From Sacculina carcini (taxonomy: Eukaryota; Arthropoda; Thecostraca; Sacculinidae), in contig OU696586.1 of the NCBI GenBank assembly GCA_916048095.2, forward strand, positions 7,984,249-8,048,248: 64,000 nt of DNA, read 5' to 3'. Positions 22,265-33,603 of this stretch are shown here, piece by piece. The notes under the pieces are model-generated. The model was not told where the DNA came from, did not search any database, and saw only the letters and a list, made by a program, of their open reading frames with translations. Position numbers and translations under genes: made by a program. Position 1 is the stretch's first letter. Each line of letters opens with the position of its first letter.

Positions 22265-24830
22265 TCAGAGTATTTCCAGACTCCTCCGATTCGTTGCTAT
22301 TGTGAACTTGCATGAGACCGAGTTACGAAAAGTGAACATATCGGCAAGGATGCGCGACGCTAGTGGATCGTGCAGCGCGCGATTTACGGCCTTCAGATCA
22401 CAGGTCGCTATTATGATTGTCTTGTCGAACAACTTCGGCGACTGGTACATTCCTTTCCATGTGCAGACTTGTCCATGATGGTTGGCTGTCCACATATATC
22501 CCGAGTATTTTCATACATTCGACTGGGGGGATTTCTTCATGCGGCAGATGAAGGCGGAAATTATTGATATATATATATGAGAGGCACGAGTACCACACAT
22601 GGTCAGTTTCGTCCTACTCATGTTTATGGCCATTTTGTTTGCAGTCATCCAGGATTGTATGGTGAGTATACACTCGGCTGCTCGCTGTTCCAGTTGGTCC
22701 GTATGTTGTAAATCTGACTCTAACACCAACAGAAGACCGTCAGCGTAACAGAAAATGTTTCCCCAAGGAATACTATTTTTCACGTCGTTTACGGCAAGCA
22801 GAAAGAGCAGTTGACCCAATACAGACCCTTGAGGGACATCATGTCTCATGGGAAGAGTTACAGTGCCGTGTTTCACCCGCTGACTTCGGCCAGTCAAGTA
22901 GCTGAGGAACCACTGTGGCTGAATGCCGTACCAAAACAGCTTCTTTGTGATGATGTTGTGCTGGATGCAGTCGAAAGCTTTACTTCCATCAATCGAAATC
23001 ACAGCGGCAATCTTCTTGCTGTCGATTGCACGTGCAATTACGTCAATCATCGCCAGCAGCTTATCCTACGTTGAGTGTTTCTGTCTGTATGCAAACTGCC
23101 TGGGACTTAATACATTGTATTGAGTTAAATATTCGGTCAGTTGACGGCAGACGATCTTCTAGAGCAGCTTGTTCAGACCACAAAGGTTGGAGATCGGTCG
23201 AGTGTTTGCCGGGTCGGATAAATCACCATATTTAGGTAGAGGGGTGACCACGGCAGTCCTCCATTCTGCCGGAAAAACTTCCGTTTTCAGCGCGTCATTG
23301 AGCTTCAGCAGAAAAGGGCCTACTACGGCAAATCATTTCTTTAACGCGAATCGGTTAGATTCCATCAATGCCTACAGAGGTCACCGAGCGAATCGACCTC
23401 AAGTGCGCGAAAAGAGTCGGCAGTGTGATTGGCTATACTTTGAGCGAAGATGAGACAACAGCTTAAGGCCGGTATTGAACCGACGTTACCAATGGTAGTC
23501 GCGCTATGATCTGATCGGCAACGCGTGCGTAATAGCGGTTGAGTTTGTCAGTTTCTCGAGGAGAGTCAATAATGATCTTCATTTTTTCGTCTTTCATAAC
23601 AAGCTCGTTGATGCCTCTCCAAAAATCGTTTGGCCCGTTTGCAAGCTGCTCTCCGAGATAGTCTTTTCGCTCCGCAGTAATAATACATTTGGCATCACCC
23701 CTCAACGTTCGGTATTCAATGCGCTGGATACGGTTTCATGACTTTTTTCACGCCGCATACAATCTGTTTCTGCGGACAAGAAAGTTATTGATGCGATCGT
23801 TGTGTGAAACCCATGACAGGCGGAATGGTCTGGCTCGAAAAGAAATTTCAGGACAGACTATATCAATGCAGTGTTGCCAAATACTAGTGAAAAGTCTGAG
23901 CTGATCGTCGACGTGATCGGCTGGATCGAAATCAGACCAGTCGGCGGTCAACAGCCGCAAGCACAACTCGTCCCAGCAGATCCGACGCCACGACCGACAG
24001 GTAATTTGCTGACGCACAACAAGTGGTCGGCCAACTCGAAAGCCGGCGGAAAACGGAAGGTGATCGCCAATAGGAGCGTCCTCCACCACCAGGTTGGGCA
24101 CATGCTTGGCTGGTAGGTTTGTCACAATGATGTCTAGCAGTGAGGGCGTCGGAAAGAGGCGAGTGGCAGTGGTGATCAGCTGAGACAGCTGGTAGCTTTG
24201 AAGAAGCTCAATTAGTCCAGACGAGCCAGAGGTCGAGCCAGAGCTAGAGCTCAATTAGTCCAGACGAGGCTTGAGAAAGCGTATTTCAATTTGCATCGCC
24301 AGCGAGATTCAATGACAATGAGTAGGATAGAGCAGTCTGTAAGATTTCATCGAAACAGTTAAGTCTGGCAGACAGCGCTGCGTTTGGTGGCCGGTAAACG
24401 ACGCCAACAATGAAAGTGCGCAGCTTTGGGCCTTTCATCTGACAAAGAGTGCATCGATACTGTCAATTCCACAGATGTTTAGACGAGTGGCTCGAATACT
24501 ATTCTTGCATAAGATGGCCACGCCGCCTCCGGACTTGCCTTTTCGATCACATCTAAAATAGCGTAACCGGGAGACACGATGAACTTGTTTGGAATGTCAT
24601 GTTTGAACCACTTTTCAGAGATTTACAGCACGTCGATCCGTTTTTTCCAGTAAAAATAAATTGATTTCATCGACTTTAGGAAGAGCAGACTGTGCATTAA
24701 GATGACCAATGACTGCACCTTTTTTGTTGCATGCGTTATAAAAATTTATACCAGCAGACTCGGCATGATGATGCAAGCATTTACGCGTGTCGGCAGCGCT
24801 GGAAACAATTGCCGAAAAAAGTCATCCCAA
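22265..24830 (-). pseudogene. LINE ORF2 (endonuclease and reverse transcriptase), second family
   Basis: Read 24830 to 22265. A decayed endonuclease has GGVAIL-like, VVYRPPN and LLDIIVTNLP...GDHLPF segments (about 24530 and 24254-24000). A linker follows, with FWRGINELVMKDEK (about 23640). The RT has SIDGSKAFDCIQHN, WFLSYLTGRSQRV, VPQGSVLGQLLFLLAVND and CYADGLLL. The catalytic YADD is YADG, so the second catalytic Asp is lost and the enzyme is dead; there are also frameshifts at about 23700 and 23050. Motif spacing fits a Jockey/R1-type element. It is clearly different in sequence from the LINE at 1-4647. Confidence 0.85.
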
Positions 24831-24832
24831 AT

Positions 24833-25046
24833 AACAGCCGTCAATTGACGGCTCTGGTCTTTCTAGGTAGATTTGCTTCTATAGAAAAAACAATTAATGC
24901 TAGATAACTAATATTTTGTCTATATGTTAATTTTACCTTAAAAATACAAGTCAGGAAAATACAAGTACATAACTCTAAGCAGTGATAAAGTTATTTTAGA
25001 CTGAAATTATAATAGACGTCAATTGACGGTTCCGGTCCTTCTAGTG
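24833..25046 (-). mobile_element. piggyBac-type element end (TTAA-flanked)
   Basis: On the minus strand, directly inside TTAA (25047-25050), it reads CACTAGAAGGACCGGAACCG then TCAATTGACG. The doublet CTAGAAAGACCAGAGCCG and TCAATTGACGG appears again at about 24833-24870. This is the same terminus as at 19521 and 55158. The partner end of this copy is not assigned. Confidence 0.7.
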
Positions 25047-25059
25047 TTAAAATAGGCGG

Positions 25060-25082
25060 AGGTGTTGTGTGATTGTGTATGG

Positions 25083-25117
<35 letters not shown>

Positions 25118-25427
25118 GAGATTGTGTGTGAGAGTGTGAGCGTGTTAGTGTGCCTGATTGTGTGTAGTTTACTGTGTATGTGTGTCATGCTCTTACGTGT
25201 TTATGTCCTGCGGCGGCGAGCACTTGATCAGCTCGCCGCTGATTGGCTGTTGTGCGTGACTGTCTGAACTGAGTGTGCTTGTCCGTATGTGCTCCCGTGT
25301 GTGACGGTGTGAGCATGGAGTCGTGTTCTAGGTTTCACTGTGATGTGATGTCTTGTGGGTGCTCGTGGGGCAGCGATGTCCACGCGAGCTTTTCTCTGAT
25401 TATATTTTAGTTTTTTTTTCGTTACAA
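25060..25427 (+). repeat. Miniature-element LTR fragment
   Basis: It begins with the polypurine-like GGCGGAGGTG and TGTGTGATTGTG, includes a (GA)n tract and the core ATCAGCTCGCCGCTGATTGG, and ends TTTCGTTACA at 25427. It is the 3' end of a degraded member of the 17809-21329 family. Confidence 0.75.
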
Positions 25428-25439
25428 TATCTTTAAATA

Positions 25440-25800
25440 TTCAAATCAAGCGGACCTGATGGTATAGGGAGCTATGTGCTGATAGAATGAGCTGAAGCAT
25501 TTGCAAGCATTTGAACATAATAATAATCATAATTCAGAACTCGATAAGGAATGGCAATTTGCCAACGCTGTGGAAACAATCTGATGTCACACTGCTGCTT
25601 GAAAAGGGAAACGACCCAAAAAATTATTAACCGATCATGCTGACGAGTGTTGTATGTGAAGTGATGGAAGAAATGATAAAAACAGAGTGAGTTACTACTT
25701 GGAAATCAATAATTACCACTCCTATCCAATTCTGGATTAAAAGTAATAGATCTACAGCTACAAACCTTATCAGTTTTTACAGCCGTATGACTTCATGAAC
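25440..25800 (+). pseudogene. LINE RT relic (fingers region)
   Basis: In the plus frame around 25530-25685 the translation includes IQNSIRNGNLPTLWKQSDVT, then LLEKGNDPKNY, a stop in place of Arg, then PIMLTSVVCEVMEEMI. This is the RT motif 'S-xxxGxxPxxWKxxxVxPLxKKGD...NYRPIxLT' of non-LTR elements. A weak SGPDGI box lies at about 25450. The segment is too broken to show a long ORF. Confidence 0.72.
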
Positions 25801-25899
25801 AATATAGATTCTACTCGCTTCAATTCAATTCGCTTCATTCTTAGATCGGAGACCACATACATTAAGACTAAGTATTAAGACTAAGTGTTACCGTACTTT

Positions 25900-26290
25900 G
25901 TGTCGCGGCCGTGTTTATCGCACGTCTGGCGCCAGCGAATCCCTATTGGCTACGGTAAGTCTTTGCTGCATCGAGCTCGTCGTAGGTGATATCGGCCTTA
26001 TGCAGATCTGCTAAACCGTTCACCACCACAGGCGACTTTCTGTTGGCGTACCATATGACGAGTTTGCCGTCGTGCGTTGAAACGTTTTGCACGTTGTCTT
26101 TTTTTTAATAGCTCTCATCATAGCTACCCTTGCTGGAGTCAGTTCCTCGTTCACATATATTTTCTTGTTCTTCAGCTTAAGCTGCTTCCTATTCCGAAGA
26201 ATCTGGACTCTTTTCTTAGGCAGGCAGAATCTCACAATTACAGGTATGTTGGTATTTGCACCAGATTTTCTTTGACCTGCTCTGTATACG
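25900..26290 (-). pseudogene. LINE ORF1-like relic
   Basis: The minus-strand reading contains IPVIVRFCLPKKRVQILRNRKQLKLKNKKIYVNEELTPARVAMMRAIKKK. This resembles the RNA-binding ORF1 protein (or zinc-finger-associated domain) of CR1/L2-like LINEs, in which 'pIIVRF...R..I...RK.LK...IyiNEdLT..R..L' is typical. It is truncated on both sides; a microsatellite and an inverted repeat abut the upstream end. Confidence 0.6.
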
Positions 26291-26320
26291 CATGCAATGT
26301 CGTCATGCGTATACAGAGCA
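26278..26320. repeat. Perfect inverted repeat, 17-bp arms, 9-nt loop
   Basis: TGCTCTGTATACGCATG at 26278-26294 is exactly inverted at 26304-26320, next to (CA)n. It sits at the edge of the LINE ORF1-like relic. Confidence 0.9.
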
Positions 26321-26774
26321 CATACGCACACACACACACACAAACACGCATATACACATACACACACGCACACACACACTCAATCAATCACATTAAATAA
26401 CACTGTGAAACTATAATTGCAAGTGTGCAAGTGTGACGTATGTGTGTCTGTACATAAGCAGTGTGGCAGAGATTGTGCGAATGTGTGTGAAGCTTGTGTG
26501 TATGAACGTTTGTATGTTTGTCTGTAGCCCTAAGTGCCAGTGTGATTGTGCGTGTGAGAATCATGATGTAGGTTTGTGTGTGAGTCGGTGTGTATGTGCG
26601 TGTGCGCACTGTTTAACGTCACGTGACCAAAAGTTATATAATCCACAAATGAGCTCAGCAAGGGGAATTCCAGGCCAGTCATCCGTCAAGTGTTCGGCTG
26701 TTCTTGTCCGGTGCCACAATACGTCCAGCTTCGCCTGTGCCATCGTTTTATGTGGCTTGACCACCGCAGCGTTG

Positions 26775-26923
26775 AACCAGTCCACTTGGTCGGCGAAATC
26801 TTTTTTTCTGCAACCCGCATTCATAATTCACTTCCTCCTCGCCTACTCCGAATGAAATCCTACTCATCTTTCTCCTCTGAACTGCACAAACATTTCCTGT
26901 GTTTGGCCTCAGAGTCTTCATAA
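26775..26923 (+). pseudogene. LINE RT extreme C-terminal fragment
   Basis: The plus reading has FFSATRIHNSLPPRLLRMKSYSSFSSELHKHFLC, equivalent to the LINE C-terminus (xxWNSLPxxLR...F...LKxHL), with Trp changed to His. It is 5'-truncated; no 3' repeat tail is recognisable. Confidence 0.55.
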
Positions 26924-27833
26924 GTTTACTTGTTTGCAATCATATGATTGATTGATTTTTCCTATTTATATTGTATAAGTTGCTATTTTCTTTAAATATA
27001 TGATTTATCTCTCTTTTGCACATTTAGTTACGTATTCCGGACTCATAATTGCTACATGTCTGTGTTTCTGTTCTGCGCTGGATGTTTACACTTTACACAA
27101 TTTGCACAGTCGACCCAATTTTTCCACTTGCTCCAGTTGTATTTTGCCTGTCGCGCACTTATTATTATTTTGTGCGCTATATTAAATACATTTTTGTTGT
27201 TGTTGCTGTTTATTGCTGCGTCATTGTAATATGAATTAACGGGAGTACAAAAAGGATCATCGAATCATGGATCATGGATCAAGGAACCTTACAAAACTTA
27301 GTACTTACAAAGGATATTACTTACAAATATAGTACTTACAAAGGATATGTATTGAACTGGGTCACTTGCGAACACTAAAGCTTCAATGGCACGAGTTAAG
27401 ACATTGAGTTTGTTCACTCATATGGTTTATGCGCGTTTGACACCACTGCATAATGAGCCAATACTCGTTATTGTTGCCCGGAGCAGTCTTGGTATGTGCG
27501 TGTGTTACAGCATGCTTTCAGTTAGTTCGAACGTTTGGAAGTGTATGTGTGTTTTGGAGTGTTGGGAGTGAATATGAACAAAGTGGTTTGTGGATTCGCC
27601 AGCTGAATTGTGTACCGGTATGTTGTGGCGAACACACGTGTGTTAGTGGTAAATCAAAGTGTTATTACCGCTTCTTCAGTGCGGCTGCTTCATGCTTAAA
27701 CAGCGAGATTGCGAACTGCCGTTTCAGTGCAATTATCGCTGTTTCAGTGCAATTATTCGCGAAAGTCTGCTGCACACAAAACGGTGGGAACGTCCACACA
27801 GTCTCATTTACTTAAAAATAATTTGTACTACTT

Positions 27834-29267
27834 CAGTCGAAACCGCTTAATGTCATACCGGTTAATGTCATAGTTCGGTTAATGTCATACTTTTTGTGAT
27901 CTCGTATGACATTTGTCTATACAAATGACATCGGTTATGGTCATACCTTGTGGTCAGCCAATCCATGTTTTGCGTGTTTGCCCATTCAGTCAAAAGCGTA
28001 TTTATTATTTGCACGTAGTTATAGCTGTAGCAGTGATGGGAAAACGTAATGAGTTCATACTGCAGGATAAGTTGCAAATCTTGGACCAGCTCAAGGCTGG
28101 CAAGAAACAAACGATCATTGCAAAATACCACGGATGCAATCATGGAACAATCTAAAAAATCAGGAAGAAATTCGAGACATTGCGGTGACCAGCAGCAATC
28201 TGAGTCGGAGGCGCAAGAGATCGAGCAATCTTGCAGAGGTGGATGAGGCGGTGCTCATGTGGTTCCACCAGATGCGTGACAAAATGCTCCCGTGAATGGA
28301 CCTCTTATGATGGAAAAGGTCAAGACGTTGGCGATTGGGATGGATGGGGCATTTGAAGCGTCAATTGGCTGGCTCGGCCGGCTGAAGTTGCGGAAAAACA
28401 TCAGATTCGTGAAGGTGCAAGGAGAGAAAGTGATGGCTGATGTGGTGGATGCAAAATATACGTGCTGCCCAAGCAGCTGGACGGCTATGCGCCCAGGGAC
28501 ATTTTCAATGCAGACGAGACGGCACTGTTTTATAGAGCGACGCCATCAGGCACTTTTGAAGTCAGCGGCATCAAGCCGACGCAGGGAAAGGTGCACAAGG
28601 ACCGGTTGACGGTGCTAATGGTAGTAAACAGCAATGGATGCGAAAATCAGGCTTGTGTCGTTGACAAGCAACACAATCCCATATGCTCCAATAGACTGGA
28701 CATAACTCCCCTGTCGTACTTTCCCAGTGCCAACGCTTGGATGATGCGAAAATATGGACACAAATTTTGAAGGACTTTGACCGGAATTTGAAGAGTCGTT
28801 AGCATTGGATGCAGAAGTTAAGTACTACGGCGAGCTGAATGATGCTGAGCTCGTTAGTGCAGTGAAAGACAAAGGCGACGATGGCGGCGACTATGATTAC
28901 GGTCGGCTGATGATGCCAGTGGACTGACGTGCCATTCCCCACCGCAAAGGAGGCGAATGCAGCGATGGTTGTCATTCACACCTACTTGGAGAACAATTTT
29001 GCTTATTTTGGGCACTGGTCGTTCAGCAGCATAGAGGAAAAAACGGAGGAATTCTTGCTGTGCAAACACAAACAAACCTTTATTTACGATTTCTTCATGA
29101 AGCAAACACTTGCGTACTGTGCATTATTTTTACATTTCCGAGTATCATAAAAATAAAACGACTTATAAACACAAGTTTGGAGCCGTAAAATGACCGAGAA
29201 TGTTAAGTTCGGTTAATGTCATACCATTTGCAGGTCCCGAGGATATGACATTAAGCGGATTTGACTG
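27834..29267 (+). mobile_element. pogo/Tigger-type DNA transposon, internally deleted
   Basis: Inverted termini: CAGTCGAAACCGCTTAATGT at 27834 and, on the minus strand from 29267, CAGTCAAATCCGCTTAATGT. A second GGTTAATGTCATA motif lies inside each end. TA follows the right end (29268-29269); the left TA is not directly adjacent, so that flank has mutated. The element carries a degenerate CENP-B/pogo transposase and is too short (1.43 kb) to hold an intact one. Confidence 0.85.
28036..28920 (+). pseudogene. pogo/Tigger transposase remnant (CENP-B HTH and partial DDE_1)
   Basis: Domains in order: an N-terminal psq-type HTH (MGKRNEFILQDKLQILDQLKAG at 28036-28155); after frameshifts, a CENP-B/Tc5 HTH (MMEKVKTLAIGMDGAFEASIGWLGRLKLRKNIRF, about 28305-28410); then the start of the DDE domain (YAPRDIFNADETALFY, then GKVHKDRLTVLMVVN, up to AWMM at about 28745). 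The first catalytic Asp (in NADET) is present. The segment with the second Asp (LLxDNxxxH) and the third is missing, because the reading jumps to the acidic C-terminal region (about 28800-28920). It is a non-functional transposase. Confidence 0.85.
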
Positions 29268-29269
29268 TA

Positions 29270-30483
29270 CCGCTAGTGCCAAATTCACGTTCCACATGGC
29301 AAATTTCACACTTGATCGGATTCATGTCGCATAACGTGCAACAGCAGACAGCAATAATCTCCACCCGAATCGGCCGTGACCTTGTAAATATGTGAAAGAA
29401 GGCATTCAAATGCTCACATCTCATGTTATCCAAAATAGAAGAGCACACTAAAAAGGGATAACGGTAGAAAGAGGCGATAACTACTTGTGTTGAAACTCGA
29501 GTTTAATAGTGAAGATACGCGAGATTGTGCAATATAACAATATTATAACAATATAACATGTGCAATATAACATGTGCAATATAACATGTGCAATATTCGC
29601 ACAATCAGATACGATTGAAACATGTTGATAATACAATGTTGAACAGCCTGACCAAATTATTGAACGTGACCACGCGATGACAAGTACGAGAACTCAGTAA
29701 TGATATGGGTAGATAAATTTATTGAACACTTTCAATTTCTTTCACAATCAAACCTCTATCACACACACGCATGCACAAACACACATACGCACACACACAC
29801 ACACACACATAAACACAAAACCACGCATATACACACACACACAGGCACGCAGACACACTCAAGCAATCACATTAACGAACACTGTGAAAATATAATTGAC
29901 ACGACGCACAAACCAAGCTAAACGTCACATAATGATTCCTCCGTCCATTCTTGTCATCTACATCACACAATTTCAAGCAAGCGACTAGTAGAACACATTC
30001 GTAAACATATTGGACGAACCAAAGCCGTAAACATTTAATCACGATTTCAATGCGAAATAGATTATATCCGTAGAAGAATCAAATCGCAAATGCTACACAA
30101 CTCTCAAGCAAACTACATATGATGATGATGATGATGATGATGACCAATACATATCATCATCATCACATAAACACAGGTGGTTAAATGGAAGCAGCTTGAA
30201 TAGTGACCGGTAATACGTTAACAGTTTACGTTCGCACAGCTCTCAGTTCCAAATGTTGGACAGCCACGCACGCTTTGTGGTCACTGTGTGTTTTGTAAAC
30301 CACACATACACATGGTCACAAGCAGACATACACAAGCACACACACACACACAAAAACAAATGGGAAGGAGAAGCCAACGCCAATAAAAGCCTGCGCTGAA
30401 TTTAAATACTCTGACGGCAAGTCACCGCTTGAAATAGAGGTTGTATATTTGAGCATGTGTTGCATGGAACAGCGGCAGTCGTC
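29270..30483. other. Intergenic; short tandem repeats, no gene seen
   Basis: Contains a GTGCAATATAACAT tandem (about 29525-29600), (CA)n tracts (about 29765-29860 and 30300-30355) and (GAT)n followed closely by (ATC)n (30120-30165), which can fold back. This stretch lies downstream of the BMP2/4 stop codon, so the 3' UTR must start here. I cannot place a convincing polyadenylation signal. Confidence 0.6.
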
Positions 30484-31418
30484 TCACCGACAGCCGCATG
30501 ACTTCACCACCATTTCCTGGTAATTTTTCAGCACGACGTTATCTTCCTCGTCAATGTAGAGCATGGTGAGTGCAGTGAGTCTTGTGGGAGCGCAGCTGGG
30601 CGGAGGAACCCAGCTGCCCTTGCTGGAGTGTACCAGTGTCTGCACTATGGCGTGATTGGTGGCATTCAAGTGCACCGGCAGTGGAAAACGACTGCAATCG
30701 CCGTAGCAGTAGAATGCGTCGTAGTATGATGGTGCCACAATCCATGTATCCCAGCCGAGCTCAGAAAAGTTCACCAACAGCCGATGCCGCTGACACTCCT
30801 TGTGAGCGCCCGGATACACGGGAGCAGTGCGCCGCGGTCGCGTCCGAGCCTGCTGGTCGTCGGTGAATGCCACTAGCTGGGGATTCCAGTCGCTCTCCGG
30901 CAGTCTGCCCGAGGGCACGGCAGTAGTTTGGTCCATCTGTAGGTCACTGTTCCGTCGACGGCGGCGCCGGCGGCTGCGGTGGTCCTGTACGATCACTAGA
31001 ATACCGTTGTTGGTGGCTGGCTCATGTATCCATCGTTGCACGGCCGGTGCGACGTCAAGACCCACTCTGACGGATGTCGGCGATGCTGTATCATCGTTGT
31101 ATGGTATGCGAACGGTCTTATAATCAAGCAGCCTAGTTATCGGTTCCCCTCCTAGACTGGTGCGGCGCACAACGTCAATCACGTGGATGCTCACCAACTG
31201 CTCACTGCTGTTGACATCTGAGTAGTCACTATGCGGTGAGCTGTCATCTGGTATTTCAGCGACATGCTGCGATTTGCTATCCGGCGAACTTGTGCCGTCT
31301 AGTGAAATCCATAACTGGAGTTCAGCTGCTTGCAGCTGCTCGTGGATGGGAATACTGGATATGTCAAATTTGAGTCGACGCACTCCAGGTTCATACAACC
31401 GATGCTTGCCTATTTTCT
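30484..31418 (-). CDS. bmp2/4 (dpp): BMP2/4 (Dpp) ligand, coding exon 2: prodomain, furin sites, mature TGF-beta domain
   Basis: Encodes most of a secreted BMP-class morphogen, which signals through BMP receptors and Smads. Residues are numbered for a 457-aa protein starting at 51207. The exon opens with two bases completing a Glu codon. It gives LKFDISSIP and AELQLW, then ITRLLD and VAPAVQRW, typical of the BMP2/4 latency domain. A run of Arg (about 294-302) and the site RPRR (340-343) are likely furin sites. The 114-aa mature part has [51 protein letters not shown] and the terminal CGCR. Its six cysteines are at 355, 384, 388, 422, 454 and 456; N398 is a likely glycosylation site. Oddity: BMP2/4 has CC at 421-422, but here it is SC (AGC TGC), so the inter-subunit disulfide cysteine is missing. 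There is also one extra residue after GDC. Splice acceptor TTACAG precedes 31418. Confidence 0.96.
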
Positions 31419-31651
31419 CTGTAACGCGCAGCCACACACACACCCACACACAAACACACACGTACGTTATTCATTGACAATGACGGTAATTGGATGTTCA
31501 CACACAAACACTACTTTGAACAACGATTTTGTACGTGATCATTCTATCAAGGATAAGTCACAAAGTATTGTGGCTTCTGGAGGAGAGAATGGAAATATTC
31601 CTTCTCGCCTGTACTTACGGTGTTAAATCACGTATAATATTACGATGTACC

Positions 31652-31702
31652 CCGGATATAAGTGTTGTCTGGAAAACAATGTGCTCTTATATCCGTGGTG
31701 CC
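31652..31702. repeat. Short inverted repeat CGGATATAAG...CTTATATCCG
   Basis: Perfect 10-bp arms at 31652-31661 and 31693-31702 around a 31-nt loop, in the intron 230 bp upstream of the exon 2 acceptor. It could be the fold-back core of a tiny MITE; it is short enough to be chance. Confidence 0.6.
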
Positions 31703-31749
31703 TTTATATATCTTATGTATCTCCTGTTTCCATTTGTTCAGTAAAGTTA

Positions 31750-33590
31750 AACACTTTTCGGTGAGCAGTCCCCATGCAAAATCACACTGATGTCGAAAGA
31801 AAGCAGTTCATTAGAAAAACCAATTTTTTCTTATTCAACCAAAGTCTGCCAAATACCCAATAACATCACCAGGTACGAGGTCCACTCCAGAAGGTTTGAG
31901 ACTGCCTTCATAGAATCCCTATTAACAGTGCTAAGCCCTATTAACAGTGCTTATACCAGTGGTCAAGTTGTCATAAACTCACGTGCCTAACTTTGTGTTT
32001 TCGTTGTTGCTGGAAAAGGCTAGGGCATCATAGCGGCAAGTCGCACGCAGCTTGTCACAGTGACCAGTGTACATCATGCAATAAGGTCGTGTCACTAATA
32101 TGTGTCAAATTTCATTTTTCTCCGTAATTCAAAGTAATTTTATCAGCAATTGGTTAGACTTGGACATTTATCTATTTGTATTATAATTAGCATGTTCACA
32201 TGTATCCTATAGCATCTGCATACTATTGAAATATTAAGATGAAATTGGTCTAGTATACATCGGATAAATGCGTAATTCTAGCCATATTTAAATATTCAAA
32301 TGCATTTGCTGAAAAATTGGTTAAAGATACAGATTTAATTTTATAATACTCAGCGCAAAGTAAACTATATCTTTCTATACTTTGACAAATATAAAGTTTG
32401 AATTAAGTGAAAATCGACCGATTCCATGGTATACCACTAAAATGTGTAAAACTGCAGTTTTCACGCAAATTCAAATTAATTTCCTCAAAAATGGGATACA
32501 GTTAATTTTTGTTATTCTTAATCAGCATGGTCACATGTATCCCATAGCACATGCACAACATTCAAATATTAAAATAACATTGGTACAGTAGGCATTATAT
32601 ATGCGCTATTTTAGCCTTTTTCGAATTTTCAAATGAATTTGCTGAAAAATTAGTCAACGTTAGAGTCTTGATTTTATAATCTTCGTAATCAGCGCAAAAA
32701 ACACCTATCTCCTATCAGCACCTATCTCCACCTTGACATTTGTAAAATTCAAAAACAGTTAAAAATTGACCCCCCCCCCCTAATGCACATTAGTGGGTAA
32801 GTGGGTGGGTTAAGTGCACTGTTGCGATAATAAATACAATAAATTATTGCATTAGCAGTGTTTTTCGCCTTTGCGTTAATTTTTGGTTTACGCTTACTTG
32901 TGATGATTATGGTCTTGGCAATGTTAGACCACTTTTTGGTTAAAAAAATTAAAAATCGACTCACCCTAGTGTATGTTCATATGTCATCGCAAGTGCCTCT
33001 GCGAATAATTCACGTGATTTCCAGCAATATTTCAGAACTTTGTAGAGAATTTTCGCTTTAACCGAAGTATTATCATGCGCGAAAATTTGCCTTCATTTTC
33101 GATTAAATCCTCGAGAACTTACAACAATTTGCGCTTGCCCGAATTAGTTAATTTTTTCAGCATATATCGATTTTGTCTTAAAACCGAATAATACCACGTT
33201 TTCCAGAAATGTGTTCGTTTCAAATGAGAAATATGGACAACCCATGGGATCCGTGCAGACCTTGCCATTTTCTGTTTTAGAGATGTTATAATTTTTGCCT
33301 GTGAGTGCCGTAAATTAGTAAAACTACAAAAATGTAATTTTGGACTCAATAAAGCACTTTTATTGAATGCAAAATTGAAAGAAGAATGCAATATTTTTGC
33401 AAAAATAATGGCAATGTAATCCATGAAATACATGATATATAATCAATGAATCATAGGTGGCACAAAAATATAGTAAAATGAGCAATAGGTTTATTTTCTT
33501 GTGTGATATGGTGCAAAGCACTGAATATGCAACGCCAAATCACATTTTGAGCATTTTGAGCTTGAGATTTTTCCCGCATACAACGTACTG
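31750..33590. other. Intronic AT-rich sequence, no gene seen
   Basis: Two roughly 350-bp stretches (about 32140-32400 and 32480-32700) resemble each other: both contain CATG(T/G)TCACATGTATCC(T/C)ATAGCA and AAATGAATTTGCTGAAAAATT-like text. A C10 run lies at 32770-32779. Confidence 0.5.
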
Positions 33591-33603
33591 TCATAACGCG
33601 CTG

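Noticed and set aside
30551..31123. ORFs opposite and overlapping BMP2/4 exon 2
   Set aside because: Shadows of the real exon in other frames.
31419..31461. N-terminal extension of exon 2 (Cys/Val/Trp-rich)
   Set aside because: It is the translation of the (GT)n tract in the intron, before the TTACAG acceptor.
32809..32812. TTAA next to GTGGG as the missing piggyBac 3' end
   Set aside because: Its orientation would make it another right-hand end, not the partner of the terminus at 35751.
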